The notes: a model not told the origin generated them from the sequence alone. DNA of 64,000 nucleotides from Paenibacillus flagellatus (GCF_003217775.1 NZ_QJVJ01000008.1:124001-188000), one strand, 5' to 3'; numbered from the stretch's first letter, positions 8,936 to 18,557 are shown. Translations and numbers: made by a program.

Positions 8936-10063
8936 ATGCACAAATTAAAGGTTATGACTATTGTAGGGACAAGGCCAGAGATTATCAGACTTAGCGAGAC
9001 CATCAAAAAAATGGATATGTATTTTGAACATACATTGGTCCATACTGGACAGAATTGGGATTATACGTTAAATCATATTTTCTTTGAACAATTGGGAATC
9101 CGTGAGCCTGATTATTATTTAGAAAGTGTAGGTCATCATTTAGGTGAAACGATAGGCAATATTATCAATAAATCATATGAACTGATCGAAAAGGTTAAAC
9201 CAGCAGCGCTCCTTATATTAGGTGATACGAACTCCGCTCTTTCGGCAATTTCAGCTAAGAGGCTTAAAGTACCAATTTTTCATATGGAGGCAGGAAACAG
9301 ATGTTTTGACGAAAATCTGCCAGAAGAAATAAATAGGAGAATTGTGGATCATATTTCCGACGTCAATTTGCCTTATACTGAACACGCCAGAAGATACTTA
9401 ATAATGGAAGGCTGTAGGAAAGAGCATATCTATGTAACAGGATCCCCTATGGCCGAAGTTTTGCATAAACACAAATCCAACATCCATTCCAGCAATATAC
9501 TGGAAATACTTGGTTTGAAACAGGATCAGTATATACTAGTTTCTGCACACCGGGAAGAAAATATTGATAATGAGAAAAATTTTATGACACTTATGAGTGC
9601 AATTAATGAAATCGCAGAAATGTACAAAATGCCTATCATTTACTCTACACACCCCAGAAGTAAAAAAATTATTGAAAAACGAGGATTCGAATTCCATCCG
9701 CTTGTTAGAATCTTAAAACCATTTGGCTTTTTTGAATATAACAAACTACAATTGAATGCATATTGCGTTTTGTCGGATAGCGGGACAGTTCCAGAAGAAG
9801 CTTCTATATTAGGCTTTCCGGCAGTTTCGTTAAGAACTTCAACAGAACGTCCTGAGGCACTGGACAAAGGAGCAATTATCCTTGGGGGGATAACAAAACG
9901 AGAAATATTACAAGCAGTAGAAATTTGTAGATCAATGTGGGAGAATAAGGAGCTTGTGATGCCAGTTACTGATTACCAAGATACTAATGTATCGGTAAAA
10001 GTAATTAAAATCATTCAAAGTTACACGAAAATTGTTAATAAAGTTATTTGGGGAACCTTCTAA
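8936..10063 (+). CDS. UDP-HexNAc 2-epimerase, non-hydrolysing (WecB family)
   Basis: 375 residues from the ATG at 8936, 7 bases after AAAGGTG; the earlier ATG at 8930 is too close to that site. It shows the WecB signatures VGTRPEIIRL, LGDTNSAL, HMEAGNRCFDENLPEE and SDSGTVPEEASILGFP. In this context it most likely acts as the last enzyme of the three-gene UDP-L-6-deoxy-HexNAc pathway (WbjD/WbvD role) rather than making UDP-ManNAc for teichoic-acid linkage. Cytosolic. Confidence 0.9.
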   Translation: MHKLKVMTIVGTRPEIIRLSETIKKMDMYFEHTLVHTGQNWDYTLNHIFFEQLGIREPDYYLESVGHHLGETIGNIINKSYELIEKVKPAALLILGDTNSALSAISAKRLKVPIFHMEAGNRCFDENLPEEINRRIVDHISDVNLPYTEHARRYLIMEGCRKEHIYVTGSPMAEVLHKHKSNIHSSNILEILGLKQDQYILVSAHREENIDNEKNFMTLMSAINEIAEMYKMPIIYSTHPRSKKIIEKRGFEFHPLVRILKPFGFFEYNKLQLNAYCVLSDSGTVPEEASILGFPAVSLRTSTERPEALDKGAIILGGITKREILQAVEICRSMWENKELVMPVTDYQDTNVSVKVIKIIQSYTKIVNKVIWGTF

Positions 10064-10065
10064 TA

Positions 10066-11145
10066 ATGAATATTATGGTGTTCAATGTTCCGGCGGAGAG
10101 TGTTGGAGCTTTATCGATATTAAACCAATTTTATGATGAAGTACACGAACGGAGTAGCAAAACGGATTCCTGGTTCTTTGTCCTAGGGAAGCCCAAGTTG
10201 GAGGAAACTGCGAATATTAGAATCTTACGCTTTCCATGGATAAAGAGAAGTTGGTTCCATCGTTATTATTTTGATAATATAATAGCGCCGAAACTTATAA
10301 AAAAATATAAAATTGATAAGGTCATATCTTTCCAAAATATTACGATACCGCGAACGAAAGTAGAACAAATTTTATATGTCCATAATTGCTTGCCTTTTAT
10401 TGACTATAAGTTTAATTTTAGAGAGAACAAAATTCTTTGGGTTTATCAAAATATAATCGGTAAAAAAATTTTGAAATCAGTAATAGAAGCAAACAAGGTG
10501 ATTGTACAAACTGAGTGGATGAAAAATGCTTGTATTGAAAGAACGGGGATCGATGAGAACAAAATTGACGTAGTACTCCCCAAAATTAATATTGCTATCA
10601 AGCAAAAGTACGTTAAAAACAAAAAAACACTTAAAACCTTTTTTTACCCGGCAAGCGAGTTTATATATAAAAACCATCAATTAATTGTTGATGCTTGTCA
10701 GCTTATTATTGAACAGGGAATAAATGATTTCAAGGTTATTTTCACTTTGAAAGGTAACGAAAACAGTTACGTTTCCGGATTATATAAAAAAGTTACAGAA
10801 AAGCGACTTCCGGTGCAATTTGTCGGGGCTCTCTCCAGAGAGCACGTATTTGACATGTACGGTAAGTCGATTTTATTATTTCCTTCTTATATTGAAACTT
10901 TTGGTCTTCCATTGTTAGAGGCAAAATTCCATGAAACCATAATACTAGCGTCTGATTGTGTTTTCTCTCGTGAAGTAGTCGGTAGTTATAAAAATGCTTA
11001 TTTTTTCGATCCATTTGATTCGGAAAGGCTTGCCGATGTGATGAAAAAAGTCTTACTAGGTAAAATTCAATATAAAACAATAGAACGAGAAGAGTTCGTT
11101 GAATTTCAGCAAGAACATCAATATTTAATCGATGCATTGATATAA
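10066..11145 (+). CDS. Glycosyltransferase family 4
   Basis: 359 residues from the ATG at 10066, two bases after the previous stop codon; the only upstream site is a weak GGGGAA. The C-terminal half carries the GT-B donor-site motif YIETFGLPLLEAKFHE, with the E-x7-E spacing of retaining GT4 enzymes, and FYPASEFIYKNHQLIVDA earlier. It would extend the lipid-linked repeat unit in the cytosol. The acceptor and donor cannot be told from sequence. Confidence 0.85.
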   Translation: MNIMVFNVPAESVGALSILNQFYDEVHERSSKTDSWFFVLGKPKLEETANIRILRFPWIKRSWFHRYYFDNIIAPKLIKKYKIDKVISFQNITIPRTKVEQILYVHNCLPFIDYKFNFRENKILWVYQNIIGKKILKSVIEANKVIVQTEWMKNACIERTGIDENKIDVVLPKINIAIKQKYVKNKKTLKTFFYPASEFIYKNHQLIVDACQLIIEQGINDFKVIFTLKGNENSYVSGLYKKVTEKRLPVQFVGALSREHVFDMYGKSILLFPSYIETFGLPLLEAKFHETIILASDCVFSREVVGSYKNAYFFDPFDSERLADVMKKVLLGKIQYKTIEREEFVEFQQEHQYLIDALI

Positions 11146-11157
11146 CGAGGAGATATT

Positions 11158-12288
11158 ATGTATTTTATAACGTTTTTCTCAGGGATAGTTTTATCTGCTG
11201 TTAATGATAAAAAAAATATAGCTTTTAAAGTCTTCTCAATATTGATTGCGATTGTCGCATTTTTTAGATATGGTGTTGGTGTAGATTATTTCGCTTACGA
11301 ATACTTATTTAATCGATTGAACCCTTCAGTTATTCAAGAGTTAGTAGCCGGATTAGACAATCAGGAATTACTTTTCAGATTGATAGGTTCGATCTTTAAA
11401 AGTATAGGGCTCCCTTTTCAAATATATTTAATTGTGATAGCATCGGTCAATATTTACTTCATATCTAAAATATGTAAAAAATATAGTAAAAATCCCATTT
11501 TTTCACTTTTTCTTTATTTTTGCTTCTATTATTTTGTATGGACATTCAGCGGTTTAAGACAAGGATTGACTCTAGCTATCGGAATTTATTACTTTTTGGA
11601 ATGTAGTGAGAACAAAAAAACAATTAAATTTCTTGTTATTACTTTACTTTTGACTCTGATTCATGCATCTGCTGTTCTTTTATTTCCGTTATATTTTGTA
11701 ACCAAAATAAATATAGGAAAAAGAAGATTATTTTACTTTTCAGTCTGTGTTATGATTTTTTCGTTTATGCCATTGGGAAATATATTAACAAACTTCAATT
11801 GGCTACCTTTTATCAGTAGAATCATTCCGTACATGGATTCTGGCGGCATAATCAACATTTTGGATTTTCAGGGCTTGGGAAGAATAGCTTTTTTGGCAAT
11901 CGCATTAATATATTACGACGTGTATGCTAAGCAAAATGAAATGTGTAGAAGAATAATGAATATTTATGTTATAAGCTTGTTGATATATTTCATATTCAGC
12001 TTCTCTGAGATAACAGCTGCCAGACTTTCAATCTACGGCAAACTGTTGGACATAATTATATTGCCGAACATTTTTTATATCTATAGAGAAAAAATAAACA
12101 AAGTGATTTTCGCATTCTGCCTGATTATTCTTGCAAGTCTGTACTTTTTCAAGGAATTGGGTACACTGGATAAACAAACGAAAATTCAGTATGCAAATAA
12201 AACTTTTGTTCCTTACACCAACATTATCAATAAAGATAGCTATAAATTTGATAATATGTATTATGAGCTTTTAAAAAATAGAAGATAG
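11158..12288 (+). CDS. EpsG/Wzy-type polysaccharide polymerase
   Basis: 376 residues, almost entirely transmembrane (about 9-11 helices). It shows the EpsG-family segment FFRYGVGVDYFAYEYLF near residue 40 and WTFSGLRQGLTLAIGIYYF in the middle; both are hallmarks of EpsG proteins. In a Wzx/Wzy locus this is the likely repeat-unit polymerase acting at the outer face of the membrane. GAGGAG lies 8 bases before the ATG. It is separate from the divergent ligase-like gene at the left edge. Confidence 0.85.
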   Translation: MYFITFFSGIVLSAVNDKKNIAFKVFSILIAIVAFFRYGVGVDYFAYEYLFNRLNPSVIQELVAGLDNQELLFRLIGSIFKSIGLPFQIYLIVIASVNIYFISKICKKYSKNPIFSLFLYFCFYYFVWTFSGLRQGLTLAIGIYYFLECSENKKTIKFLVITLLLTLIHASAVLLFPLYFVTKINIGKRRLFYFSVCVMIFSFMPLGNILTNFNWLPFISRIIPYMDSGGIINILDFQGLGRIAFLAIALIYYDVYAKQNEMCRRIMNIYVISLLIYFIFSFSEITAARLSIYGKLLDIIILPNIFYIYREKINKVIFAFCLIILASLYFFKELGTLDKQTKIQYANKTFVPYTNIINKDSYKFDNMYYELLKNRR

Positions 12289-12318
12289 CTCCAAACCATA
12301 TTGGAGGAAAATAAAATT

Positions 12319-13572
12319 ATGCAGAAGCAGCCGTTATTATCGATCATAATTCCAACAAGAAATAGAATACCTTATGCAATAAGTGCTATAAATACAATAC
12401 TTTCTATAAAATCTGACACTCTCGAACTAGTTGTTCAAGACAATAGCGATTTTTGTGAATTGAAAGATTATGTAAGAGAAAATATCTTTGATGATCGTTT
12501 AGTTTATAATTATGAAAGCATACCGTTATCATTTGTAGATAATTTTAATCAGGCGATTTTACTAGCAACCGGTGAATATTTATGTTTAATAGGCGATGAT
12601 GACGGTATAAATCCAGAAATTCTAGACGCTGTGTTGTGGGCGAAAAATAATGACATCAGTGCAATAAAGCCAGGGCTTCAAGCGCAATATTTATGGCCAG
12701 GTGCAAATATATCATCAATCGCTACGAAAGTAAGAGGCAGCACGTTGACATTGGCTCACTTCAGTGGAAAAATCCAAGAACACGATGCTAATGAAGAATT
12801 ATTAAAATTGTTGAGGGAAGGCGGTCAAAAATATTATAAAAATAATCTTCCCAAACTATACCATGGTATAGTAAAAAGAGAGTGCATGGAAAGAATCCGT
12901 GAACTGACAGGGAAGTATGTTGGAGGCTTAACCCCTGACATTTATATCGTAGTAGCACTTGCCACTATTGTTGATAAAGTGATTGCCATAGACTACCCAC
13001 TAACAATACCCGGCGCGTGTGTGGGCAGCGGATCTATTGATTCAGTCACTGGAAAGCATACGGGTAAGTTAGAAGAAGCACCGCATTTCCGAGGGCACGA
13101 TCATTATACATGGGCCGAAGAAGTTCCACGTTTTTACAGTGTGGAAACAATTTGGGCAGATTCCGTGGTAGCAGCCTTAAATGATTTGAAACGGCCAGAT
13201 ATACTTCGATATTTTTATATAGAAAAACTGGCGGCATTTTGCTTGACAAAATATCCAGCGTTTTATTCGGAAATTCTTAATGGTATGTATCGCGCGTTGC
13301 GTTTAAAGGGCCTAAATCCAATGCTTGGAACACTGAACTTGATTCGAGCCGTCTTAAGTGGTCCAGTAGCGGATTTTTTCTCAAGAGTTATTAATAAGGT
13401 GCGCTTAAAATTGTTCGGGAAATCATCGGTTCGTTTTGAAGAAGTAAACGATATTGTTGAAGCAACCGACACTCTTATCGACCATTTAAAAGTAAACGGC
13501 CTATCATTTCGAAAAATAGTCGCTTATAACGAGCAACTAGAAGTTGGGAATAAAAAGGAAGGTAGGGGATGA
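12319..13572 (+). CDS. Glycosyltransferase family 2
   Basis: 417 residues from the ATG at 12319, with GGAGG about 11 bases upstream; an earlier in-frame TTG at 12301 precedes that site. GT-A fold: LLSIIIPTRNRIPYAISAI at the N-terminus, QDNSD, and an acidic metal-binding motif in LIGDDDGINPE. The C-terminal 170 residues are not recognised and may bind the acceptor. The stop codon overlaps the start of the flippase gene. Confidence 0.88.
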   Translation: MQKQPLLSIIIPTRNRIPYAISAINTILSIKSDTLELVVQDNSDFCELKDYVRENIFDDRLVYNYESIPLSFVDNFNQAILLATGEYLCLIGDDDGINPEILDAVLWAKNNDISAIKPGLQAQYLWPGANISSIATKVRGSTLTLAHFSGKIQEHDANEELLKLLREGGQKYYKNNLPKLYHGIVKRECMERIRELTGKYVGGLTPDIYIVVALATIVDKVIAIDYPLTIPGACVGSGSIDSVTGKHTGKLEEAPHFRGHDHYTWAEEVPRFYSVETIWADSVVAALNDLKRPDILRYFYIEKLAAFCLTKYPAFYSEILNGMYRALRLKGLNPMLGTLNLIRAVLSGPVADFFSRVINKVRLKLFGKSSVRFEEVNDIVEATDTLIDHLKVNGLSFRKIVAYNEQLEVGNKKEGRG

Positions 13573-15062
13573 TGGAAAGAAAGTACGGTGTAATAATAGG
13601 TTATATAAGCATGTTCGTACAGAACGTTACAATTTTAATCTTAACGCCGCTGATGATCTATATGTGGGGAGTTGAAGATTACGGCGTATACAGATTGGTT
13701 ATTACTATAACAGCATATTTTATGTTGTTGGATATGGGCGCGGGATATGCGATTATAAAGTATTTTTCGGAATATCGAGGAGCTAATTATAAGAACAAGA
13801 CACAAAATTTAATTGCGATTATTATATTTTTTTATACCGCAATCTCTCTGGTAATCATAACTATCGCTTTAGTCGCACCTAATATTTTCCATGCGATATT
13901 TCCGACGTTTTCGGATAAAGAGATAGAGCTTGCAAAGTTGTTGTTTTTTGTAAGCATGATCAATGTGGTTATTAATTTGTTTTATAACTGTATCGGTTCA
14001 TTGCTTAAGTCCTATGAAAAACATATTTTGCTAAATGGCATTAATTTACTGAAAAATATAATTCGGTTTACTTCAATATTTTATTTGGTAAAGATAGGGG
14101 GTACTGCTTATACAATTGTTATAGCCGATCTAATAATAAATCTCGTTTTTTGTGTTATTGCAGCATTTTATATTGTATTCATATTGAAAATTGTTCCTAA
14201 AATAAGAGGAATCACTTTGGGGTTTATTGGAAGCATCTTTTCATTTTCGGGATTCGTCTTTATTGAGATGGTTGCTTACCAATTGGTATGGTCAGTGGAT
14301 TACATTATTTTAGGCATATTTACTTCCTCGACGATAATAGCAATTTATTCGATAGGAACGATGATTACCTCCTTTTTCGAATCACTTGCAATTGTAATTT
14401 ATAACGTAGTTATGCCCAGAATTATGCAGATCGTAAGCGATAAAGAGCCAAATGAAGTGCTAACGTCCGAACTTATTAAAATAGGGCGCATAAATCTATA
14501 CGTTTTATGTTTACCCGTTGTAGGGTTTGTTTTTTTAGGAAAACCCTTTTTTTCTTTATGGGCGGGAAGTGAATTTATTTCAGCCTATTACGTAGCCATA
14601 ATCGTATTGATTCCCCAATTTTTTTTCAGAGTTCAATATGTGGTGTCGATTGTCTTGTGGGCAAAAGAAAGGCAAAAAGTAAAAGCACTTATTTCAATAG
14701 CCGTAGCTACTATTAATCTTCTTATTACTATAATATTGGTCCAAAGGCTTGAAATGATAGGAGCGGCAATTGGAACTGCCTTTGCCTTTTTATTCGGCTA
14801 TACTATTGGGGAAGGACTATACATTCATAAAAAATTAGGCCTTAATTTAATTACCCTATATAAGGGGATTTACAAGGGTACATCGTTAGGTATGATATTG
14901 ATTTGCAGTATATCATGGATTATTACTAGATTTGGTGACACGACCTGGCTATCTCTCATCTTACAAACAGCGATAATTTCTATTCTCTATATTGTAATCA
15001 TGTGGTTCGTTGCGTTTACGAAAAAGGAAAAAAGGATGCTACTTTCTTTGATTGGCAAGTGA
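13572..15062 (+). CDS. Wzx-type polysaccharide flippase (MOP superfamily)
   Basis: 496 residues with 12-14 predicted transmembrane helices and the N-terminal pattern YMWGVEDYGVYRLVITI seen in polysaccharide exporters. It would move the undecaprenyl-linked repeat unit across the membrane for the EpsG-type polymerase. ATG codons lie at 13569 and 13572; 13572 has better spacing (about 9 bases) to AAGGAAGG and overlaps the previous stop by one base. Confidence 0.9.
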   Translation: MERKYGVIIGYISMFVQNVTILILTPLMIYMWGVEDYGVYRLVITITAYFMLLDMGAGYAIIKYFSEYRGANYKNKTQNLIAIIIFFYTAISLVIITIALVAPNIFHAIFPTFSDKEIELAKLLFFVSMINVVINLFYNCIGSLLKSYEKHILLNGINLLKNIIRFTSIFYLVKIGGTAYTIVIADLIINLVFCVIAAFYIVFILKIVPKIRGITLGFIGSIFSFSGFVFIEMVAYQLVWSVDYIILGIFTSSTIIAIYSIGTMITSFFESLAIVIYNVVMPRIMQIVSDKEPNEVLTSELIKIGRINLYVLCLPVVGFVFLGKPFFSLWAGSEFISAYYVAIIVLIPQFFFRVQYVVSIVLWAKERQKVKALISIAVATINLLITIILVQRLEMIGAAIGTAFAFLFGYTIGEGLYIHKKLGLNLITLYKGIYKGTSLGMILICSISWIITRFGDTTWLSLILQTAIISILYIVIMWFVAFTKKEKRMLLSLIGK

Positions 15063-15082
15063 AGTATAAGGAGAGGTGCGAC

Positions 15083-15958
15083 ATGCTTGAAATTCTAAAA
15101 AAAACAGTTTCAACTGGCTTTTCCGCTCTAGGTTATGAGGTGCGAAAAAGGGAAAAGCCGGATATGGAGTTGTATTTTTCAATATTCAGCGAAGAAGACG
15201 TAAAAAAGAAACGTTTTTATAACATTGGCGCAGGCTCATTTGTGCACCGTGCTTGGACAAACATTGATTTTCAAAATGATTGGTATAAGGACAACCAAAT
15301 CGGCATAAATTACGATCTACTTGAGCTTAAGCCGCTCCCGATAGAGGACCAAGTGGCGAACGTTGTCTATTCCAGTCATACAATCGAACATATTACCAAT
15401 GAAGCAGCTCAAAATATGTTTAATGAAGCATATCGGATATTAAAAAAGAATGGAATTATCAGATTAACGACTCCGAATATTGATTTATGTTATAGGACGG
15501 TATTGAATAACGATAGAAACTTTTGGAGAAGAATGGAGGTGGATTATAGCACTCCTGAAATCATGGCGAAGGTTAATGTAAGCAAACCTATGAAAGATGT
15601 AACTTTAAAGCAAATATTTCTATTCAATTTCGCAAGCCAAACGTCGGAACTCCAGAATATAACCGGTACTTATAAAATTAGTGACAAAGAGTTTGACAAG
15701 ATTTTTTCTGAAATGCCTTATGAACAGGCTTTAGACTATGCGATTGATAAATGCTCGCTTGACATTCATAAGCGATATCCCGGTGATCATATTAATTGGT
15801 GGAATAAGGACAAATTATTTAATATGTTAAAGATTGCAGGTTTTAAAGATATATATTTATCTGGTTATGGACAAAGTATGTCACCCGTTTTAAGGAATAC
15901 CAGTTATTTTGATTATACATGTCCGTATCTTTCCATATATGTTGAAGCGAGGAGATGA
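15083..15958 (+). CDS. SAM-dependent methyltransferase (type 11)
   Basis: 291 residues from the ATG at 15083, with AAGGAGAGG upstream. Class I methyltransferase fold: FYNIGAGSFVHRAWTNIDF (motif I region), VVYSSHTIEHITNEAAQNM (motif IV region) and RILKKNGIIRLTTPNID. It is the last gene of the AT-rich operon and probably methylates a sugar of the repeat unit or caps the chain. No clear T-run terminator follows it. Confidence 0.85.
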   Translation: MLEILKKTVSTGFSALGYEVRKREKPDMELYFSIFSEEDVKKKRFYNIGAGSFVHRAWTNIDFQNDWYKDNQIGINYDLLELKPLPIEDQVANVVYSSHTIEHITNEAAQNMFNEAYRILKKNGIIRLTTPNIDLCYRTVLNNDRNFWRRMEVDYSTPEIMAKVNVSKPMKDVTLKQIFLFNFASQTSELQNITGTYKISDKEFDKIFSEMPYEQALDYAIDKCSLDIHKRYPGDHINWWNKDKLFNMLKIAGFKDIYLSGYGQSMSPVLRNTSYFDYTCPYLSIYVEARR

Positions 15959-16025
15959 GAGGTCAAATCGGAACCTAGTAAGAAGGCTCCTATTCAGTAA
16001 ACCTTATCGTCATATTTGTCCACCC

Positions 16026-16070
16026 CCCCTCATACAAATGGTACAAGTAATCACTATTTCGTGTGAGGGG
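16026..16070. repeat. Inverted repeat spanning the region before the YdcC-like gene
   Basis: CCCCTCATAC (16026-16035) and GTGTGAGGGG (16061-16070) form a 10-bp inverted repeat (one G-U type mismatch) around 25 bases. The right arm contains GAGGGG, the ribosome binding site of the gene at 16079. It could be an operator or an RBS-masking stem. Confidence 0.5.
16039..16047 (+). promoter_or_regulatory. Candidate extended -10 promoter of the YdcC-like gene
   Basis: TGGTACAAG resembles an extended -10 element (TGnTATAAT), preceded by TTGTCC at 16016. Similar ATGGTAyAAT elements precede tex and tkt. Transcription from here would start inside the spacer of the inverted repeat. Confidence 0.35.
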
Positions 16071-16078
16071 TTGATGGA

Positions 16079-17200
16079 ATGCGTCGGGTCACATGGGTAC
16101 TGGCCGTCGTGATGTGCGTTGTACTAATTGCAGCCGGATGTGGGACGAAGAATGCGGAGCAGGTTGTCAAAGATTTGGATCATGTGATCGGGAAGCTCGA
16201 CAGCTATCAAGGTGCGGGGACGATGACGCTTCAGACGGGGCAGCAAGCGCAGCAGTATAATGTGGAGGTCTGGTATCAGAATCCGCATTATTATCGGATC
16301 GCGCTGACGAACGAAGCGAAGGATATTACGCAAATCGTGCTCCGCAACGATGAGGGCGTGTTCGTGCTGACGCCGCATTTGAATAAAATGTTCCGTTTCC
16401 AGAGCGATTGGCCGGAAAATTCCGGACAAGTGTATTTGTTCCAGTCGCTGGTGCAGAGCATTGTGATGGACAACGATCGTCAGTTTACGGAAGAAAAGGA
16501 TGCCTACGTGTTCGATGTTGTGGCCAATTATCAGAACGGGCTGTTGTCCCGTCAGAAAATATGGTTGAACAAGAAGGATTACGCGCCGAAGCAAGTTCAT
16601 GTAACGGACGATAACAATAATGTGCTGGTTGCGGTGAACTTTACGCAATTCGAATTTGGTAAGAAGTTCGAGAAAGATTCGTTCGACATGCAGCGGAACA
16701 TGACGAGCTGGAATATTCAATCGATGCCGACGTCGGCGACGGCATCCGATGCCACCAAGCAAGGGGCAACTGCCGCCGGTGGAACGAAGCAGGACCCGAC
16801 TGCAACAGGCGTTCAGAAGACCGGCACTACGGACAAGACCGCGGGGGCATCTGCACAAAGCTTCGGCATTTTGGAGCCGATTTACGTACCGCAGGGCGTG
16901 AAGAAACAAGATTTGAAAGAAGTGAAGCTTGGCGAAGACAAGGCGATTTTGTTCCGTTACTCCGGTACGTACAACTACACGTTGGTGGAATCGATGCCGC
17001 AGGCCAAGACGGTGACGTCGCTGCCGGGAGATATTCTCGACCTGGGCTACACGCTTGGCGTCGTAACCGGCGAAGAAAAAGGAATGCGGACGCTGCATTG
17101 GACGTATGACGGAGTGGAGTTCAAGCTGTCAACGTCGGATTTGCCGCAGACGGAAATGATCCGGATTGCACAATCGGTCGTTGGTCAGGTTGGTAAGTAA
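16079..17200 (+). CDS. ydcC: YdcC-like sporulation-associated lipoprotein (LolA-like fold)
   Basis: 373-residue lipoprotein. The signal peptide ends in a lipobox LIAAGC with Cys21. The next 200 residues closely resemble B. subtilis YdcC, including LRNDEGVFVLTPHLNKMFRF and NSGQVYLFQSLV, a LolA-like lipid/substrate-binding fold. A Thr/Ala/Gly/Lys-rich linker (about 220-260) leads to a second domain of about 110 residues resembling DUF4367. B. subtilis YdcC also lies directly upstream of alr. The extra C-terminal domain makes it longer than the Bacillus protein. The start ATG has GAGGGG 8 bases upstream. Confidence 0.85.
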   Translation: MRRVTWVLAVVMCVVLIAAGCGTKNAEQVVKDLDHVIGKLDSYQGAGTMTLQTGQQAQQYNVEVWYQNPHYYRIALTNEAKDITQIVLRNDEGVFVLTPHLNKMFRFQSDWPENSGQVYLFQSLVQSIVMDNDRQFTEEKDAYVFDVVANYQNGLLSRQKIWLNKKDYAPKQVHVTDDNNNVLVAVNFTQFEFGKKFEKDSFDMQRNMTSWNIQSMPTSATASDATKQGATAAGGTKQDPTATGVQKTGTTDKTAGASAQSFGILEPIYVPQGVKKQDLKEVKLGEDKAILFRYSGTYNYTLVESMPQAKTVTSLPGDILDLGYTLGVVTGEEKGMRTLHWTYDGVEFKLSTSDLPQTEMIRIAQSVVGQVGK

Positions 17201-17233
17201 TCGAAGTTTTCGCTTGAGGCATGAACCCAAGAG

Positions 17234-17263
17234 ATCCTCCCGAGTGGAGGATTTCCTTTTTTT
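17234..17263 (+). terminator. Intrinsic terminator after the YdcC-like gene
   Basis: ATCCTCC-cgagt-GGAGGAT hairpin (17234-17252) followed by TTCC and seven T. Confidence 0.85.
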
Positions 17264-17393
17264 GTCCCCCCGTCAACTCCCGTATGAGCCGCTTTGTTCA
17301 TTGACAGTGCCGGGGGATGGGATTACCATAGACTATATGTTTTTCAGGCGGGCTGTCAGGGCTTGGCCTAGCGACGAGAAGAAGGTGAACGGC

Positions 17394-18557
17394 TTGGAGA
17401 CGTTTTATCGGCCGACGTGGGTGGAGGTTTCGATGGATGCGCTGCGGCACAACATCGGGGCGTTTCGGCAGGCGCTGCCGGCGGGCATGGGGTTGATGGC
17501 CGTCGTGAAGGCGGACGCCTACGGGCATGGCGCGGTAAAAGTGGCACGGGAAGCGATTGATTGCGGCGCGGCGTATATCGGGGTCGCGTTTTTGGATGAG
17601 GGGTTGGAGCTTCGGCGGGCGGGCGTACGTGCACCGATTCTGGTGCTGGGGTATACGCCGCCGGAAGGGCTTCCGATTGCGATAAAGGAAGACATTACAC
17701 TGACGGTGTTTCAAGATGAATTGTGGGCGGCGCTCGAGCGGCAGACGGACCCCAGCAAGCTGAAGGTTCACGTCAAGATCGATACGGGGATGGGGCGGCT
17801 CGGGCTTCAGGCGAACGAGGAAGCGATCGCGTTCTTGGAGCGGGCGCTCCGTCACCCGCTGCTGGACGTGGAAGGGGTATATACGCATTTCGCTTGCGCG
17901 GACGAGGCGGATAAATCCTATACGCTCGAGCAGCATGAGAAGTTCGAGCGGGTGGTCGGCTCTTTTCGGGAGCGCGGGGTGAGCTTTCGCTATCTGCATA
18001 CCGGGAACAGCGCGACCGGCATCGACTGCCCGAACTTGTCGTATAATATGGTCCGCCTCGGCATATCCATGTACGGAATGTATCCGTCCGAACAAGTGAA
18101 CAAGGAGCGCGTCGAGCTCCGGCCGGTCATGAGCCTCAAGACGAAGATGGCGCACATCAAGACGCTGCCTCCGGGCGCGGGAATTAGCTACGGCGTCATT
18201 TATCGGACGAAAGGGGAGGAAACGATCGCGACGCTGCCGATCGGCTACGCGGACGGCTACAGCCGCATCTTGTCGGAGAAGGTGCACGCGCTCGTGAGAG
18301 GGAAGCGAGTGCCGATCGTCGGCCGGATTTGCATGGACCAGTGCATGGCGAACGTCAGCACCATCGACAATCCGACGAAAGAGGAGGAGGTCGTCCTCCT
18401 GGGAGCGCAAGGCTCGGAGGTCGTTACCGCAGAGGAGCTGGCGTCGCTGCTCGGGACGGTCAATTACGAAGTGACGTGCATGATTTCGCATCGCGTGCCG
18501 CGTATCTATATAAGGAACGGACAGCGTATCGACGTGGCGAATCCGCTGTTGCGCTAA
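17394..18557 (+). CDS. alr: Alanine racemase
   Basis: 387 residues from a TTG at 17394, chosen because AGAAGGTG lies 6 bases upstream and METFYRPTWVEV matches the usual Alr N-terminus; the frame stays open further upstream (ATG at 17337, GTG at 17385). PLP-dependent fold type III enzyme that makes D-alanine for peptidoglycan. PLP Lys39 is in VVKADAYGHGA, catalytic Tyr266 in GISYGVIYRT, and GRICMDQCM marks the C-terminal domain. It lies between ydcC and the ndoAI-ndoA pair, as in B. subtilis. Confidence 0.95.
   Translation: METFYRPTWVEVSMDALRHNIGAFRQALPAGMGLMAVVKADAYGHGAVKVAREAIDCGAAYIGVAFLDEGLELRRAGVRAPILVLGYTPPEGLPIAIKEDITLTVFQDELWAALERQTDPSKLKVHVKIDTGMGRLGLQANEEAIAFLERALRHPLLDVEGVYTHFACADEADKSYTLEQHEKFERVVGSFRERGVSFRYLHTGNSATGIDCPNLSYNMVRLGISMYGMYPSEQVNKERVELRPVMSLKTKMAHIKTLPPGAGISYGVIYRTKGEETIATLPIGYADGYSRILSEKVHALVRGKRVPIVGRICMDQCMANVSTIDNPTKEEEVVLLGAQGSEVVTAEELASLLGTVNYEVTCMISHRVPRIYIRNGQRIDVANPLLR

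Noticed and set aside
17166-17393. N-terminally extended alanine racemase
   Set aside because: The upstream frame overlaps the end and terminator of the YdcC-like gene; the TTG at 17394 has a ribosome binding site and gives the normal Alr N-terminus.
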